Shown piece after piece: positions 10,917 to 20,605 of a DNA stretch of 64,000 bases. Within the stretch, counting starts at the first letter, position 1, and every line of letters starts with the position of its first letter. The stretch comes from Fremontodendron californicum (taxonomy: Eukaryota; Streptophyta; Magnoliopsida; Malvales; Malvaceae): the NCBI GenBank assembly GCA_030761205.1, contig JAULJL010000028.1:18465001-18529000 (forward strand). Reading direction: 5' to 3'. The position numbers and the translations under genes were made by a program. The notes under the pieces are model-generated. The model did no database searches. It was given only the letters and a program-made list of their open reading frames with translations, and had not been told where the DNA came from.

Positions 10917-12957
10917 TGATGCACCCAAAAGAGTGTATCTTATTTAACCTTGCACTAAAAAGATAAATTGTAAGTATAGTAGTTAGCAAGGGTCGAGTCC
11001 TCAGGGATTGGGTTTTAGTTTATAAGTTAATAGTTTAAAACTTAAATTCAAGAACAATAAAAGAAAAGGGGTTTTTGAAGTCAGATTTAAACTAAAGTAA
11101 ATAATAAGAATAAGATGCAAGGCGGTATAACAAGCCAATAAAAATATATATACTAAATTAGGCGGTATAACCAGCCAATAAAAATATATATACTAAATTA
11201 GGCGGTATAACCAGCCAATAAAAATAAAACAAAGTTAATATACAAATTAGGCGGTATAACCAGCCAATAAAAATAAATATAAAAAATAAGCAAACTAAAA
11301 GTAAGAAAACAAATAAGTAAGAAGAATCAAATATGAAAAATATGGTTAAGGTTTCATTCTCCACCACTAGACATCATTAAGAATCAATTTCAGATCTATC
11401 AATATCAACCAACTATCAAAGTTAACAACCGTAGATAACAACAAGCTCTGTTACCCCAATCTTTCCTTAGTTTGTCGTTAAATAGAACAAGCTCTCTATT
11501 TAATCTCTAACCATTAAACAACCTAGAATAAGCTCTCTAAATTCAATTTAATGGCAGCTTTATGATGAGAAAGATAGGTTGATCTAAGCAACAAACACAT
11601 AAGCTCGGATTGTTCAACTTAGGTTATGTTCCACTTTGCAATTATTGAAAACTTGACCATAATCATTAATCACAAATTGCCACTTATGAATAGGAAATCA
11701 AGACAATTACACGGATCAAGACTCCTAAACTAGCAATAGATAATTATCAAGATCTATCTAGTTGTACACCTAAATAAATCTAGACAACATCATGAACAAT
11801 TCTTGTAGAAGAACATAAGCAACTTTGATAGAAAATTAATGATAGATAGAATCTGAAAATCAATCACAAAACATGTCTAGGGCTTTGAAATCACCCTTAA
11901 CCAAATAGAAGTTTAGCCTAGCATAGGCATTATAAACATAAACATAAAATTAAAGAAAATCTAAGAAGAAAATAAAAGAAAGAAAGAAGAAGAGGAAGAA
12001 TATTAATTATCCAACCTCTTGCTCTCTCTAAAGAAAAAGAAAACTAGAGAAAAGAAAGAAAACTAGAGAAAAGAAAGAAGAAGAAAACTTAGAGAATTTT
12101 ATTAAAATGGCTAATATCCTACCTATGTACAATATGATCCCTTACAATCATCCAAGGCCCTCTATTTATACACATTTTGGAGGGCTAAATGACAAGAGAC
12201 AAGCTTTACAAATTTCAAAGGTAGGTATATGACGATTTTGATCAGCCAACTTGATGGTCGATTTCGTCAATATTGGATGCCTGATCTGATCACATGGTCT
12301 TCTAGAAAACGGTTCCCCTATCAGTTACGGAACCATAGCCGTTGGAATCAGCTCATTTGCTGATGTGGTTAAGCAGATATGGGCAAAATACGAAAACATG
12401 TCAGCACAGATGTCATTACACATCAGCCACCTTGATGGTCGATTTATTCAATATTGGAGGCCTGATCTGATCACATGGTCTTCTAGACAAAGGTTCCCCT
12501 ATCAGTTACGGAACCATAGCGGTTGGAATCAGCTCATTTTCTGATGTGGATAAGAAGATACGGGTATAATACGAAAACATGTCAGCACAGACGTCATTGC
12601 ACATCAGCCAACTTGATGGTCGATTTCGCTAGGGAAAACGACTCCGTTTTAAGAAGTGTAAAACATGAAAAAGATAGATATGCCTCTTAGATTTGCATGG
12701 CTACAAATATCAGCCTTATTGCTTCAGTGAAACTCGAGATATAGCTGATATGGAAAAAGGTGTCGGAACTGAAACTGAACTGGATTTGCCCTTAATTCTA
12801 GTAATCTGAAATCACTCAAAGAAACTTGTGAAAAACACCAAAATACATAAAAATATAAAAGATCATAAACACAATTAGACTAAACAATAATAACTCGTAT
12901 TTGACACAAAACATTAATAAAACATAACTAAAAACTATATAATTATACGAGTTATCA
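10917..12957 (-). repeat. 3' LTR of element A
   Basis: Plus-strand ends are TGATGCACCC...GAGTTATCA. On the minus strand it starts TGATAACTCG, has a TATAAATA box, and ends GGGTGCATCA. The U5 half carries four hairpin-prone GGCGGTATAACCAGCC units from about 11121. Antisense ORFs in this LTR recur in every copy and are not genes. Confidence 0.94.
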
Positions 12958-15071
12958 CACCCCCACACTTAGATTGTTGCTAGTCCCTAGCAACGACTCA
13001 ATAAAAATAAAATAAGAAAATCTAATCTAATCCATTTTCGTAGGAAATCACGGTGGCACTTAGCATGTGACACAAGCCTTTAAACCCCTAGGTGTCCCTA
13101 GTGGACGAGTTTAGTCTCGTGAGGGTTTACTAGGACGATACCCACAAACATTGAAAACATAAGAAAAACTAAAAATAATAATTATAACTAATCCTTCCAA
13201 TATAAATTTGAGATAATCATTGGACAAGTCTTAAAAACTAATCAATAGCTTAAAGAAATTCACAAAAAATCATGCTTGAATGTAAATTGTTTGCGTTAAG
13301 CCAATATTAACATAACATATTTCAATCAAAATAGTGCACATTCAAACTTAATCTCAACTTCTCATATGGGATACTCTCATGATTTTCACTCTTTAAAGTA
13401 GTGGTAAAGTGTTTACACTCAATCAATCTCATGAAAATAGTTCTACCATATGCTTGCTTGTCTACCTATTCTCCACTAAAAGATCATGCAACTTCATAAA
13501 TCAAGAGGTCTTTAATCAAGGTTGTAATGGGGCCAAGAGGTAATAATGTGGTTAAAGAATAAAAAGGAAAAGATATCACAAACATTCCAAAGACTTCATA
13601 GAATTTAGAGACAAAATAAGATTTTGCAGATAAAACTTTCTCAATATTCTTTAGAAGTACATAATCACATAGGCTGAATATTTCATGTTGAGCCTTTACT
13701 TCATTCTAACCAACTTTCGAACATCTTTTTCTTTTCTTTAACTAGAAGTTCAAGAGATTATTCAAAAAAAAATTTTTTTTTCACATGGGAATGTATTTGG
13801 CAATATTCCCTCTATTTTTCTCTTGACTTTTGCCTTTCTCCTCCCCCACACTTATCTTTTGTTCTAACCCAAATTTTCAAAAAATATCCCTTGTTTTTGC
13901 AATATGTCTCAAACATTCTAGTCCATCTTTAGAACAAGGGTAAAGATATAAATGTGTTTAGGCTAGGTGTAAGATGTGGTTACCAAATAAATAGCTTATT
14001 CAATGTAGGCTCAAATTGGTTCACTAGAGGGATGTTCTCTTGGAACATCAATAAGGGATGGCTGTTTGGCCCTAGTTAAAAAGTCCTAATGCCTCTATCA
14101 TATTCATGTTGTTACATGCATCAATATAGTCTCAAATGGTTTAAAGCAAGTTCTAGAGAATCATGTAATCATAAGAGCACTCAAGAAAGAAATTAGATTG
14201 ATTTGTATAATGCATCAATCATTATAGGCTCAAAAACTCACAAGGATGATTATACAAGTCAGATTAAGTCTAAACATGCTTCTTTCTCAATCAACATATC
14301 ATATTAACATTGGCTCATAAAAAGGTTGACATCAAGCTCAATTCTCATGAAAATCTTCTCACTAATAAATCTGTTTTAGACTTATGCAATTCATATCTCA
14401 TCATTGTATTAAAAAGGAACTAAAACTCAAAAAAAAAATAATAATAATAAAGACTCATAAAAAAAAAAATAGTAGACAAAATAAAAGAAATCCTAAATCA
14501 TTCCCCCCACACTTAATTCTTACATTGTCCTCAATGTAAGTCTATTAACTCAAATGAAAGAATCATGTGTAAGAGAAAAGAACTAATAATATAAGAATAG
14601 GAACAACTAAGACTCAAAACAAAACAAAACAAACTCATGCAACCTAAATAATCCTAAAATACTAAACAAAAATTAACAAGTAAACATAAAAAGATTAAAA
14701 TCAAACTGACAAGGTATGTCTCAAGTCTCCCTTACTCAGACCTTGTTCAGAATGAATACTTCTAAATTGCTTAAAACACAACAAACTTTTTTTTTTTTTT
14801 TTTTTTTTTTGAAAAGAAGAAATCAAACTGATAAGGTATGTCTCAAGTCTCCCTTACTCAGACCTTGTTCATAATGAATACTTCTAAATGGCTTAAAACA
14901 CAACAATTTTTTTTTTTTTTTAAATTAGCAAAATATGTCCCTTACCCCATACTAAAATATGACATTGTCCCCAATGTCAAATTTTAAAGGTAGGATTTAG
15001 GAGATATTACCTGTAGAGGTTGCTAACCACTTATTATAACTGAGACACAACAAACAAAATGTTAGATAATG
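12958..15071 (-). other. Non-coding 3' region of element A with PPT and conserved hairpins
   Basis: No ORF is supported here. On the minus strand the LTR is preceded by the polypurine tract AAGTGTGGGGGTG (complement of 12958-12970) and, just upstream, a GTTGCTAG/CTAGCAAC hairpin with a 3-base loop (12976-12994). Two further GTGTGGGGG motifs lie upstream, the distal one next to a CTTACATTG/CAATGTAAG hairpin near 14520-14540. A duplication of about 110 bp containing long A/T runs lies at about 14700-14910. The region is shared with B, C, D and E. Confidence 0.75.
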
Positions 15072-15755
15072 TCACAAAGACAAAGTGCAGTCCACTCCTT
15101 GCTCGTCCATATCTCTTTTTCTTTTTCCGAGCGTTTGCGAAACAACCGTAGCAGATAAACACTCATAAGCTTGGAGCTTTTTGAGTAAATCTTCAATGGT
15201 TGTAGCAGAAATTATGGTTCTCCTTGCCTCTGAAAACATGAATCCATTATCCACAGCATTATCTAAATATGAAAGCAAATTATTAAAATAACCATTAATA
15301 TTAAGCAAACCAATGGGTTTCTTATTTGTGACCAAAGATGACCAAGAAGCCACGCAAGCTATTTCTTCCAATGTACCCAGACCTCCTGGTAAAGCAATGA
15401 ATGCATCGGCAGAATGGTACATGATTGTTATCCGTTCAGGGACACTCCAGACTTGTATTTCCTTACCCACGGTAGGTCCACAAAAACTTGTGAATAGTTT
15501 TGGCACGATTCCTAGAACTGGACTTCCTCCGGCGTGTGCTGCTGTAGCGACTGCTCCCATTAAACCCGTACTACCACCTCCATAAATCAACTGGATCTTT
15601 TGCTGGGCAAGTATTGCTCCAACTCTTATGGCTTCATCAGCAAATATGTTATTTTTCCCTGGATAAGCACCTCCAAAGACACAAATTTTTTTTAATGCGC
15701 TGGGACGAAGTACTTTCCATTTTTTTTTCGAGTGCCTGAAAGAGAATGAGTACAT
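15072..15755 (-). CDS. LOG-like: LOG-type cytokinin riboside 5'-monophosphate phosphoribohydrolase, copy A (N-terminal frameshift)
   Basis: This is the same enzyme as in B, C and D (described fully at 45223-45870). Copy A has eight Ts at 15686-15693 where the others have seven, so the canonical start at 15718-15720 is out of frame with the body. A frame opening 35 bases further upstream (ATG at 15755) does run into the enzyme and gives a 227-aa product with a different N-terminus. Glycine motif GGGSTGLMG, the Arg of PERITIM and the catalytic PGGLGTLEE are intact. Substitutions relative to B are mostly amino-acid changing. It may be a decaying copy, or the homopolymer may be a sequencing error. 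Confidence 0.8.
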   Translation of the reverse strand: MYSFSFRHSKKKWKVLRPSALKKICVFGGAYPGKNNIFADEAIRVGAILAQQKIQLIYGGGSTGLMGAVATAAHAGGSPVLGIVPKLFTSFCGPTVGKEIQVWSVPERITIMYHSADAFIALPGGLGTLEEIACVASWSSLVTNKKPIGLLNINGYFNNLLSYLDNAVDNGFMFSEARRTIISATTIEDLLKKLQAYECLSATVVSQTLGKRKRDMDEQGVDCTLSL

Positions 15756-15989
15756 GGTGTAATATATAGAGGACTGAGTAGTGAATCAGACAAGAGTAAT
15801 AATGTCGCCGAAAGTGTATCTGACCTGTCAGAAGAAAATGTTAACCTAACAAAAGATTTTTGGGTGATTTCAGGAAGAAAATCAAAAAGAGAAGAAAAAT
15901 CAACAGTAAAAGTCAAGAGTAATAATGTCGCCGAAAGTGTATTTGGCATCTTCCTCTGGTTTTACGTCCAGAAACGGCTTAAACGCCTT
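15756..15989 (-). other. Rearranged spacer between NABP-like and LOG ORFs of element A
   Basis: It is shorter than the corresponding spacer in B, C and D. A 29-bp block (15791-15819) recurs at 15914-15942, and the segment present in the other copies between them and the NABP-like stop is missing, so this looks like a local deletion/duplication. The LOG-proximal part keeps the TATA-like and splice-acceptor-like sequence. Confidence 0.65.
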
Positions 15990-16526
15990 CTATGAGTCGA
16001 GGATATGCTTCCCATCCAGTTTTCTTACAAGCTGGCAAACAGGGTCTTTTAACATCAGATTCCCAAGATGTTGCCATTCCCTTTGGAATTGCGGCCATAA
16101 ATCAAGAATTTCTCTTTGTACGTCTCCACTAGGATGCGTCTCAAGAGAAAGTTGGATATTACCCAAATTCTCCTTACTCAGTCCATCCTTAATGAATTCA
16201 ATTTTATCATCTCGATTAGAGGATGGAATCCCAATAGAACGACATTTACCGTTACACGTCCATCGTGCACATTTGTGGCAATTTGAACTCATGCGCTTTG
16301 CTCGTCGCTTCTTTGCAAAAGTGCTTCTACCTGTACCTGGTAAATGCAAAACAGGAAGATATTCATCTTCACGTACCTTGGCTTCAATTATCCAACGTAT
16401 GTCGTCAGGAATCCCTTTGTGCATAAGCATTCTTAATCTTTCAAGTCGAACTTGGTAAAGCTTCAGTAAAATATTTCGAGGAAAAGGAGGAAATCGTTTC
16501 TGCAATCTTGTGAGAATATCATCCAT
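15990..16526 (-). CDS. Basic Cys-rich, carlavirus NABP-like cargo protein, copy A
   Basis: An intact 178-aa ORF, nearly identical to copies B, C and D (full description at 44325-44861). Start context is CAGGATGG. The basic tract (residues 67-78, GRSTFAKKRRAK) and the four cysteines of CHKCARWTCNGKC (83-95) are all present. Copy-specific changes are Leu28 and Asp41. The complementary strand is also open in this interval (15925-16458), which I regard as a shadow. Confidence 0.75.
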   Translation of the reverse strand: MDDILTRLQKRFPPFPRNILLKLYQVRLERLRMLMHKGIPDDIRWIIEAKVREDEYLPVLHLPGTGRSTFAKKRRAKRMSSNCHKCARWTCNGKCRSIGIPSSNRDDKIEFIKDGLSKENLGNIQLSLETHPSGDVQREILDLWPQFQREWQHLGNLMLKDPVCQLVRKLDGKHILDS

Positions 16527-16663
16527 CCTGAAAAAAAAAAATGAAAAAAATTGAAAGAGAAATTGGAAGAGAAATTTATATACAATATCAGTTTTGTGGG
16601 TAGCTGATGGAACCGATTTAAATAATCATGGAGTACCGTTATCCGCCATTTAACCGGGGTTAA
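16527..16663 (-). promoter_or_regulatory. Candidate promoter / splice-acceptor region upstream of NABP-like ORF (element A)
   Basis: Directly before the ATG is a T-rich run ending CAG (complement of 16528-16541), a good 3' splice-site shape. A TATATAAAT box lies at the complement of 16574-16582, about 47 bp from the ATG. Further upstream is an inverted repeat TTAACC/GGTTAA (16650-16663); GGTTAA is the core of plant GT-1 boxes. TATA and acceptor tract are also seen in B and D. Whether the ORF is made from an internal promoter or a spliced genomic RNA is not decided by sequence. Confidence 0.45.
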
Positions 16664-17066
16664 AAAAAAATTATATTTACATCTAGTGTTTTTCAAAACA
16701 AGGATCAGAAAGAAAAACAACATAAAAAGACTCAAAAACAAAACACTCTAAATAAAATCCTAAATTCTTCCCCCCACACATAATTCTTACATTGTCATTA
16801 ATGTAATGCTATTATCCCCCAATGCAAGAATTATATGTAAGAGAAAAGAACTATTAAACAAAAGAAACTTATGCAGCCTAAATGAATTTAAAAGCAGTAA
16901 ACACAATTAACAAAGAAACATAAGAAATAAAAATAATAAAAATAATAAAAGAAAAAGGAAAAGAAAGAGAAAGAGAAAGAGAAAGCAAATCTGAATATGG
17001 AAGGTTGGCAATTTCATCTTTAATTGGGCTGCCTTCCCAATTAACACTTGAGTTAGTGTTTTGAAT
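16664..17066 (-). other. Junction region between gag fragment and cargo (element A)
   Basis: On the minus strand, after the gag stop there is a copy of the element 3'-region motif (ACAATGTAAGAATTATGTGT followed by a G run, complement near 16771-16795), normally found only after the coding region. Then comes a short stretch matching the last codons of pol in element C (16677-16725). This is the footprint of a recombination joint. No ORF is supported. Confidence 0.7.
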
Positions 17067-18005
17067 CTAACCAACACCCCTTCTTGGCTTTTTAGGCTTG
17101 TCAGGCTCATACATGAAATTTCCCAAATTTATGCGTTTGAGAGGTAGCTTTCTTTGCACAACAGTGGATGCATTCTCCATTACAAGTATTATTCCATCAT
17201 CCTTGGTGGTGCATATCTCATCGAGGAATGGTGCATCTTTTGGTACTTGTTGAATGACATCCACAAACAAACTGTTTAAGGTTTCCAGCGTGTCTTGTTC
17301 ATGTTCATCCTCCTTGAACTTTGCAAATCTACTAGGAAAAGGTGGAGAAGAAACATTAGTAAAAAGTGGAACTTTAAACGTTACCTCAGGTGCCGAAATA
17401 CTCTTATTTGTATTTGTGGCTTCATTATCCTCAAGAATAGAATCCATCTCTAATTCTGTCTCATCCTCATCTTGTTCATCATTCCTCAAGGTCACAATAG
17501 TAGTATTCTCCTTTGGGTTAATCATTGTTTGGGCAGAGAGTTCTTTAGATCTTTGTGCTACCCATACCACCATACTACTAGCCAATTGGCTCATTTGCTT
17601 TTCCAAACTCTTGATGCTTGCCCTTGTTTCCTGTTGAAATTGCAAAGTATTAGTAACAAGAGAATCGACAAGATCTTCTAAAGAAGTACCTGAGTTTTGA
17701 GTCATATGTGGTGGTTGAAGAAGATCTGGTTCTTGAGACCATGATTGATTGAAGCTAGATGGATGAGTGTAATTGGCATAAGGATCTACTTCTTGGTAAT
17801 TTTCTGAGTAGCCATAATTAGTATGATCCCACCATCCCTCATGGTAAGTGTTTGAGTAATGATCATACTGTTGGTCTTGGAACACTTGATGGCCTTGACA
17901 TCCTCCCATGGCCAATTGTTGAACTGGGTAGGTGAGATTGGCTTGTTGATTTTCCATGTTCATGTATGCCACCAACTCTTCAAGTGTTAGATTGCTCAAT
18001 TCCAT
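17067..18005 (-). CDS. gag C-terminal fragment protein, copy A (312 aa)
   Basis: Start MELSNLTLEEL at 18005, stop after PKKPRRGVG. It lacks the capsid fold and CCHC knuckle and keeps the region of Athila gag downstream of them: a Tyr/Asn/Gln-rich segment, a predicted coiled coil (LEDLVDSLVTNTLQFQQ ... LEKQMSQLASS, about residues 115-150), the TMINPKENTTIVTLRN linker, acidic stretch and PPFPSRFAKFKE segment. It stops before the protease. Element E has the same ORF intact at the same length and B has it with one frameshift, so it is a defined module. A poly(A) run lies immediately before the ATG. It could help packaging, but that is inference. Confidence 0.7.
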   Translation of the reverse strand: MELSNLTLEELVAYMNMENQQANLTYPVQQLAMGGCQGHQVFQDQQYDHYSNTYHEGWWDHTNYGYSENYQEVDPYANYTHPSSFNQSWSQEPDLLQPPHMTQNSGTSLEDLVDSLVTNTLQFQQETRASIKSLEKQMSQLASSMVVWVAQRSKELSAQTMINPKENTTIVTLRNDEQDEDETELEMDSILEDNEATNTNKSISAPEVTFKVPLFTNVSSPPFPSRFAKFKEDEHEQDTLETLNSLFVDVIQQVPKDAPFLDEICTTKDDGIILVMENASTVVQRKLPLKRINLGNFMYEPDKPKKPRRGVG

Positions 18006-18130
18006 CGTTTTTTTTTTTTTTTTTTTTTTTTTCAAAATTTGATAAGAAAAACTTGTATGTACAAGAAAATAGAACTAATTAGAACTGAAAATAAGAATAA
18101 ACCAAGTAACAAATAAACTAAAGAAAGCAA

Positions 18131-18148
18131 TCCCCGGCAACGGCGCCA
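18131..18148 (-). other. tRNA-Asp primer binding site, element A
   Basis: The minus strand reads TGGCGCCGTTGCCGGGGA, complementary to the 3' end of plant tRNA-Asp including CCA, as in Athila elements. It lies seven bases inside the 5' LTR edge. Confidence 0.93.
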
Positions 18149-18155
18149 AAAATTT

Positions 18156-20196
18156 TGATGCACCCAAAAGAGTGTATCTTATTTAACCTTGCACTAAAAA
18201 GATAAATTGTAAGTATAGTAGTTAGCAAGGGTCGAGTCCTCAGGGATTGGGTTTTAGTTTATAAGTTAATAGTTTAAAACTTAAATTCAAGAACAATAAA
18301 AGAAAAGGGGTTTTTGAAGTCAGATTTAAACTAAAGTAAATAATAAGAATAAGATGCAAGGCGGTATAACAAGCCAATAAAAATATATATACTAAATTAG
18401 GCGGTATAACCAGCCAATAAAAATATATATACTAAATTAGGCGGTATAACCAGCCAATAAAAATAAAACAAAGTTAATATACAAATTAGGCGGTATAACC
18501 AGCCAATAAAAATAAATATAAAAAATAAGCAAACTAAAAGTAAGAAAACAAATAAGTAAGAAGAATCAAATATGAAAAATATGGTTAAGGTTTCATTCTC
18601 CACCACTAGACATCATTAAGAATCAATTTCAGATCTATCAATATCAACCAACTATCAAAGTTAACAACCGTAGATAACAACAAGCTCTGTTACCCCAATC
18701 TTTCCTTAGTTTGTCGTTAAATAGAACAAGCTCTCTATTTAATCTCTAACCATTAAACAACCTAGAATAAGCTCTCTAAATTCAATTTAATGGCAGCTTT
18801 ATGATGAGAAAGATAGGTTGATCTAAGCAACAAACACATAAGCTCGGATTGTTCAACTTAGGTTATGTTCCACTTTGCAATTATTGAAAACTTGACCATA
18901 ATCATTAATCACAAATTGCCACTTATGAATAGGAAATCAAGACAATTACACGGATCAAGACTCCTAAACTAGCAATAGATAATTATCAAGATCTATCTAG
19001 TTGTACACCTAAATAAATCTAGACAACATCATGAACAATTCTTGTAGAAGAACATAAGCAACTTTGATAGAAAATTAATGATAGATAGAATCTGAAAATC
19101 AATCACAAAACATGTCTAGGGCTTTGAAATCACCCTTAACCAAATAGAAGTTTAGCCTAGCATAGGCATTATAAACATAAACATAAAATTAAAGAAAATC
19201 TAAGAAGAAAATAAAAGAAAGAAAGAAGAAGAGGAAGAATATTAATTATCCAACCTCTTGCTCTCTCTAAAGAAAAAGAAAACTAGAGAAAAGAAAGAAA
19301 ACTAGAGAAAAGAAAGAAGAAGAAAACTTAGAGAATTTTATTAAAATGGCTAATATCCTACCTATGTACAATATGATCCCTTACAATCATCCAAGGCCCT
19401 CTATTTATACACATTTTGGAGGGCTAAATGACAAGAGACAAGCTTTACAAATTTCAAAGGTAGGTATATGACGATTTTGATCAGCCAACTTGATGGTCGA
19501 TTTCGTCAATATTGGATGCCTGATCTGATCACATGGTCTTCTAGAAAAAGGTTCCCCTATCGGTTACGGAACCATAGCCGTTGGAATCAGCTCATTTGCT
19601 GATGTGGTTAAGCAGATATGGGCAAAATACGAAAACATGTCAGCACAGATGTCATTACACATCAGCCACCTTGATGGTCGATTTATTCAATATTGGAGGC
19701 CTGATCTGATCACATGGTCTTCTAGACAAAGGTTCCCCTATCAGTTACGGAACCATAGCCGTTGGAATCAGCTCATTTTCTGATGTGGATAAGAAGATAC
19801 GGGTATAATACGAAAACATGTCAGCACAGACGTCATTGCACATCAGCCAACTTGATGGTCGATTTCGCTAGGGAAAACGACTCCGTTTTAAGAAGTGTAA
19901 AACATGAAAAAGATAGATATGCCTCTTAGCTTTGCATGGCTACAAATTTCAGCCTTATTGCTTCAGTGAAACTCGAGATATAGCTGATATGGCAAAAGGT
20001 GTCGGAACTGAAACTGAACTGGATTTGCCCTTAATTCTAGTAATCTGAAATCACTCAAAGAAACTTGTGAAAAACACCAAAATACATAAAAATATAAAAG
20101 ATCATAAACACAATTAGACTAAACAATAATAACTCGTATTTGACACAAAACATTAATAAAACATAACTAAAAACTATATAATTATACGAGTTATCA
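18156..20196 (-). repeat. 5' LTR of element A
   Basis: 2041 bp, the same length as the 3' LTR at 10917-12957. Four hairpin-prone units lie near 18361-18520. The target duplication GAAGA follows at 20197-20201, after which the interrupted B LTR resumes. Confidence 0.94.
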
Positions 20197-20201
20197 GAAG
20201 A

Positions 20202-20605
20202 TATGGTGAAAATGCCAAAACTGGTCAGCACAGACGTCATTGCACATCAGCCAACTTGATGGTCGATTTCGCTAGGGAAAACGACTCCGTTTCAAGAAGT
20301 GTAAAACATGAAAAAGTTAGATATGCCTCTTAACTTTGCACGGTTAAAATTTCAGCCTTATTGCTTCAGTGAAACTCCAGATATAGCTGATATGGAAAAA
20401 GGTGTCGGAACTGGAACTTAACTGAATTTAATTGTTGATTTAACCTAGTAATCTGAAATCACTCAAAGAAACTCGTAAAAAAACACCAAATTACATAAAA
20501 ATATAAAAGATCATAAACACAATTAGACTAAGCAATAATAACTCGTATTTGACACAAAACAATAATAAAACATAACTAAAAACTATATAATTATACGAGT
20601 TATCA
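20202..20605 (-). repeat. 3' LTR of element B, U3-side segment (right of element A)
   Basis: Completes the B 3' LTR to GAGTTATCA at 20605. With 9459-10916 it totals 1862 bp, exactly the size of the B 5' LTR. Confidence 0.92.

Larger units (their letters stand above)
10917..20196 (-). mobile_element. Element A: cargo-bearing non-autonomous Athila-type element
   Basis: A complete 9.28-kb element with two 2041-bp LTRs (10917-12957 and 18156-20196) that differ at only a handful of sites by eye, and a GAAGA target duplication (10912-10916, 20197-20201). It landed inside the 3' LTR of element B, a close relative, giving LTR-in-LTR nesting. Interior on the minus strand: tRNA-Asp primer site, gag fragment, a leftover of about 40 bp from the end of pol, NABP-like ORF, LOG ORF, long non-coding 3' region and PPT. 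RT, RNase H and integrase are absent. Confidence 0.95.

Noticed and set aside
11158..11367. Hydrophobic 69-aa ORF in A LTRs (also 18397-18606)
   Set aside because: It is the translation of the AT-rich hairpin-repeat array. The apparent membrane segment comes from T-rich sequence.
15313..15585. 90-aa ORFs opposite LOG in all four copies
   Set aside because: Shadow frames of the LOG coding strand.
15925..16458. 173-177-aa ORFs opposite the NABP-like gene in all four copies
   Set aside because: Exact mirror of a conserved ORF. The minus-strand frame has good start context, basic tract and Cys motif, while the mirror has no recognisable features.
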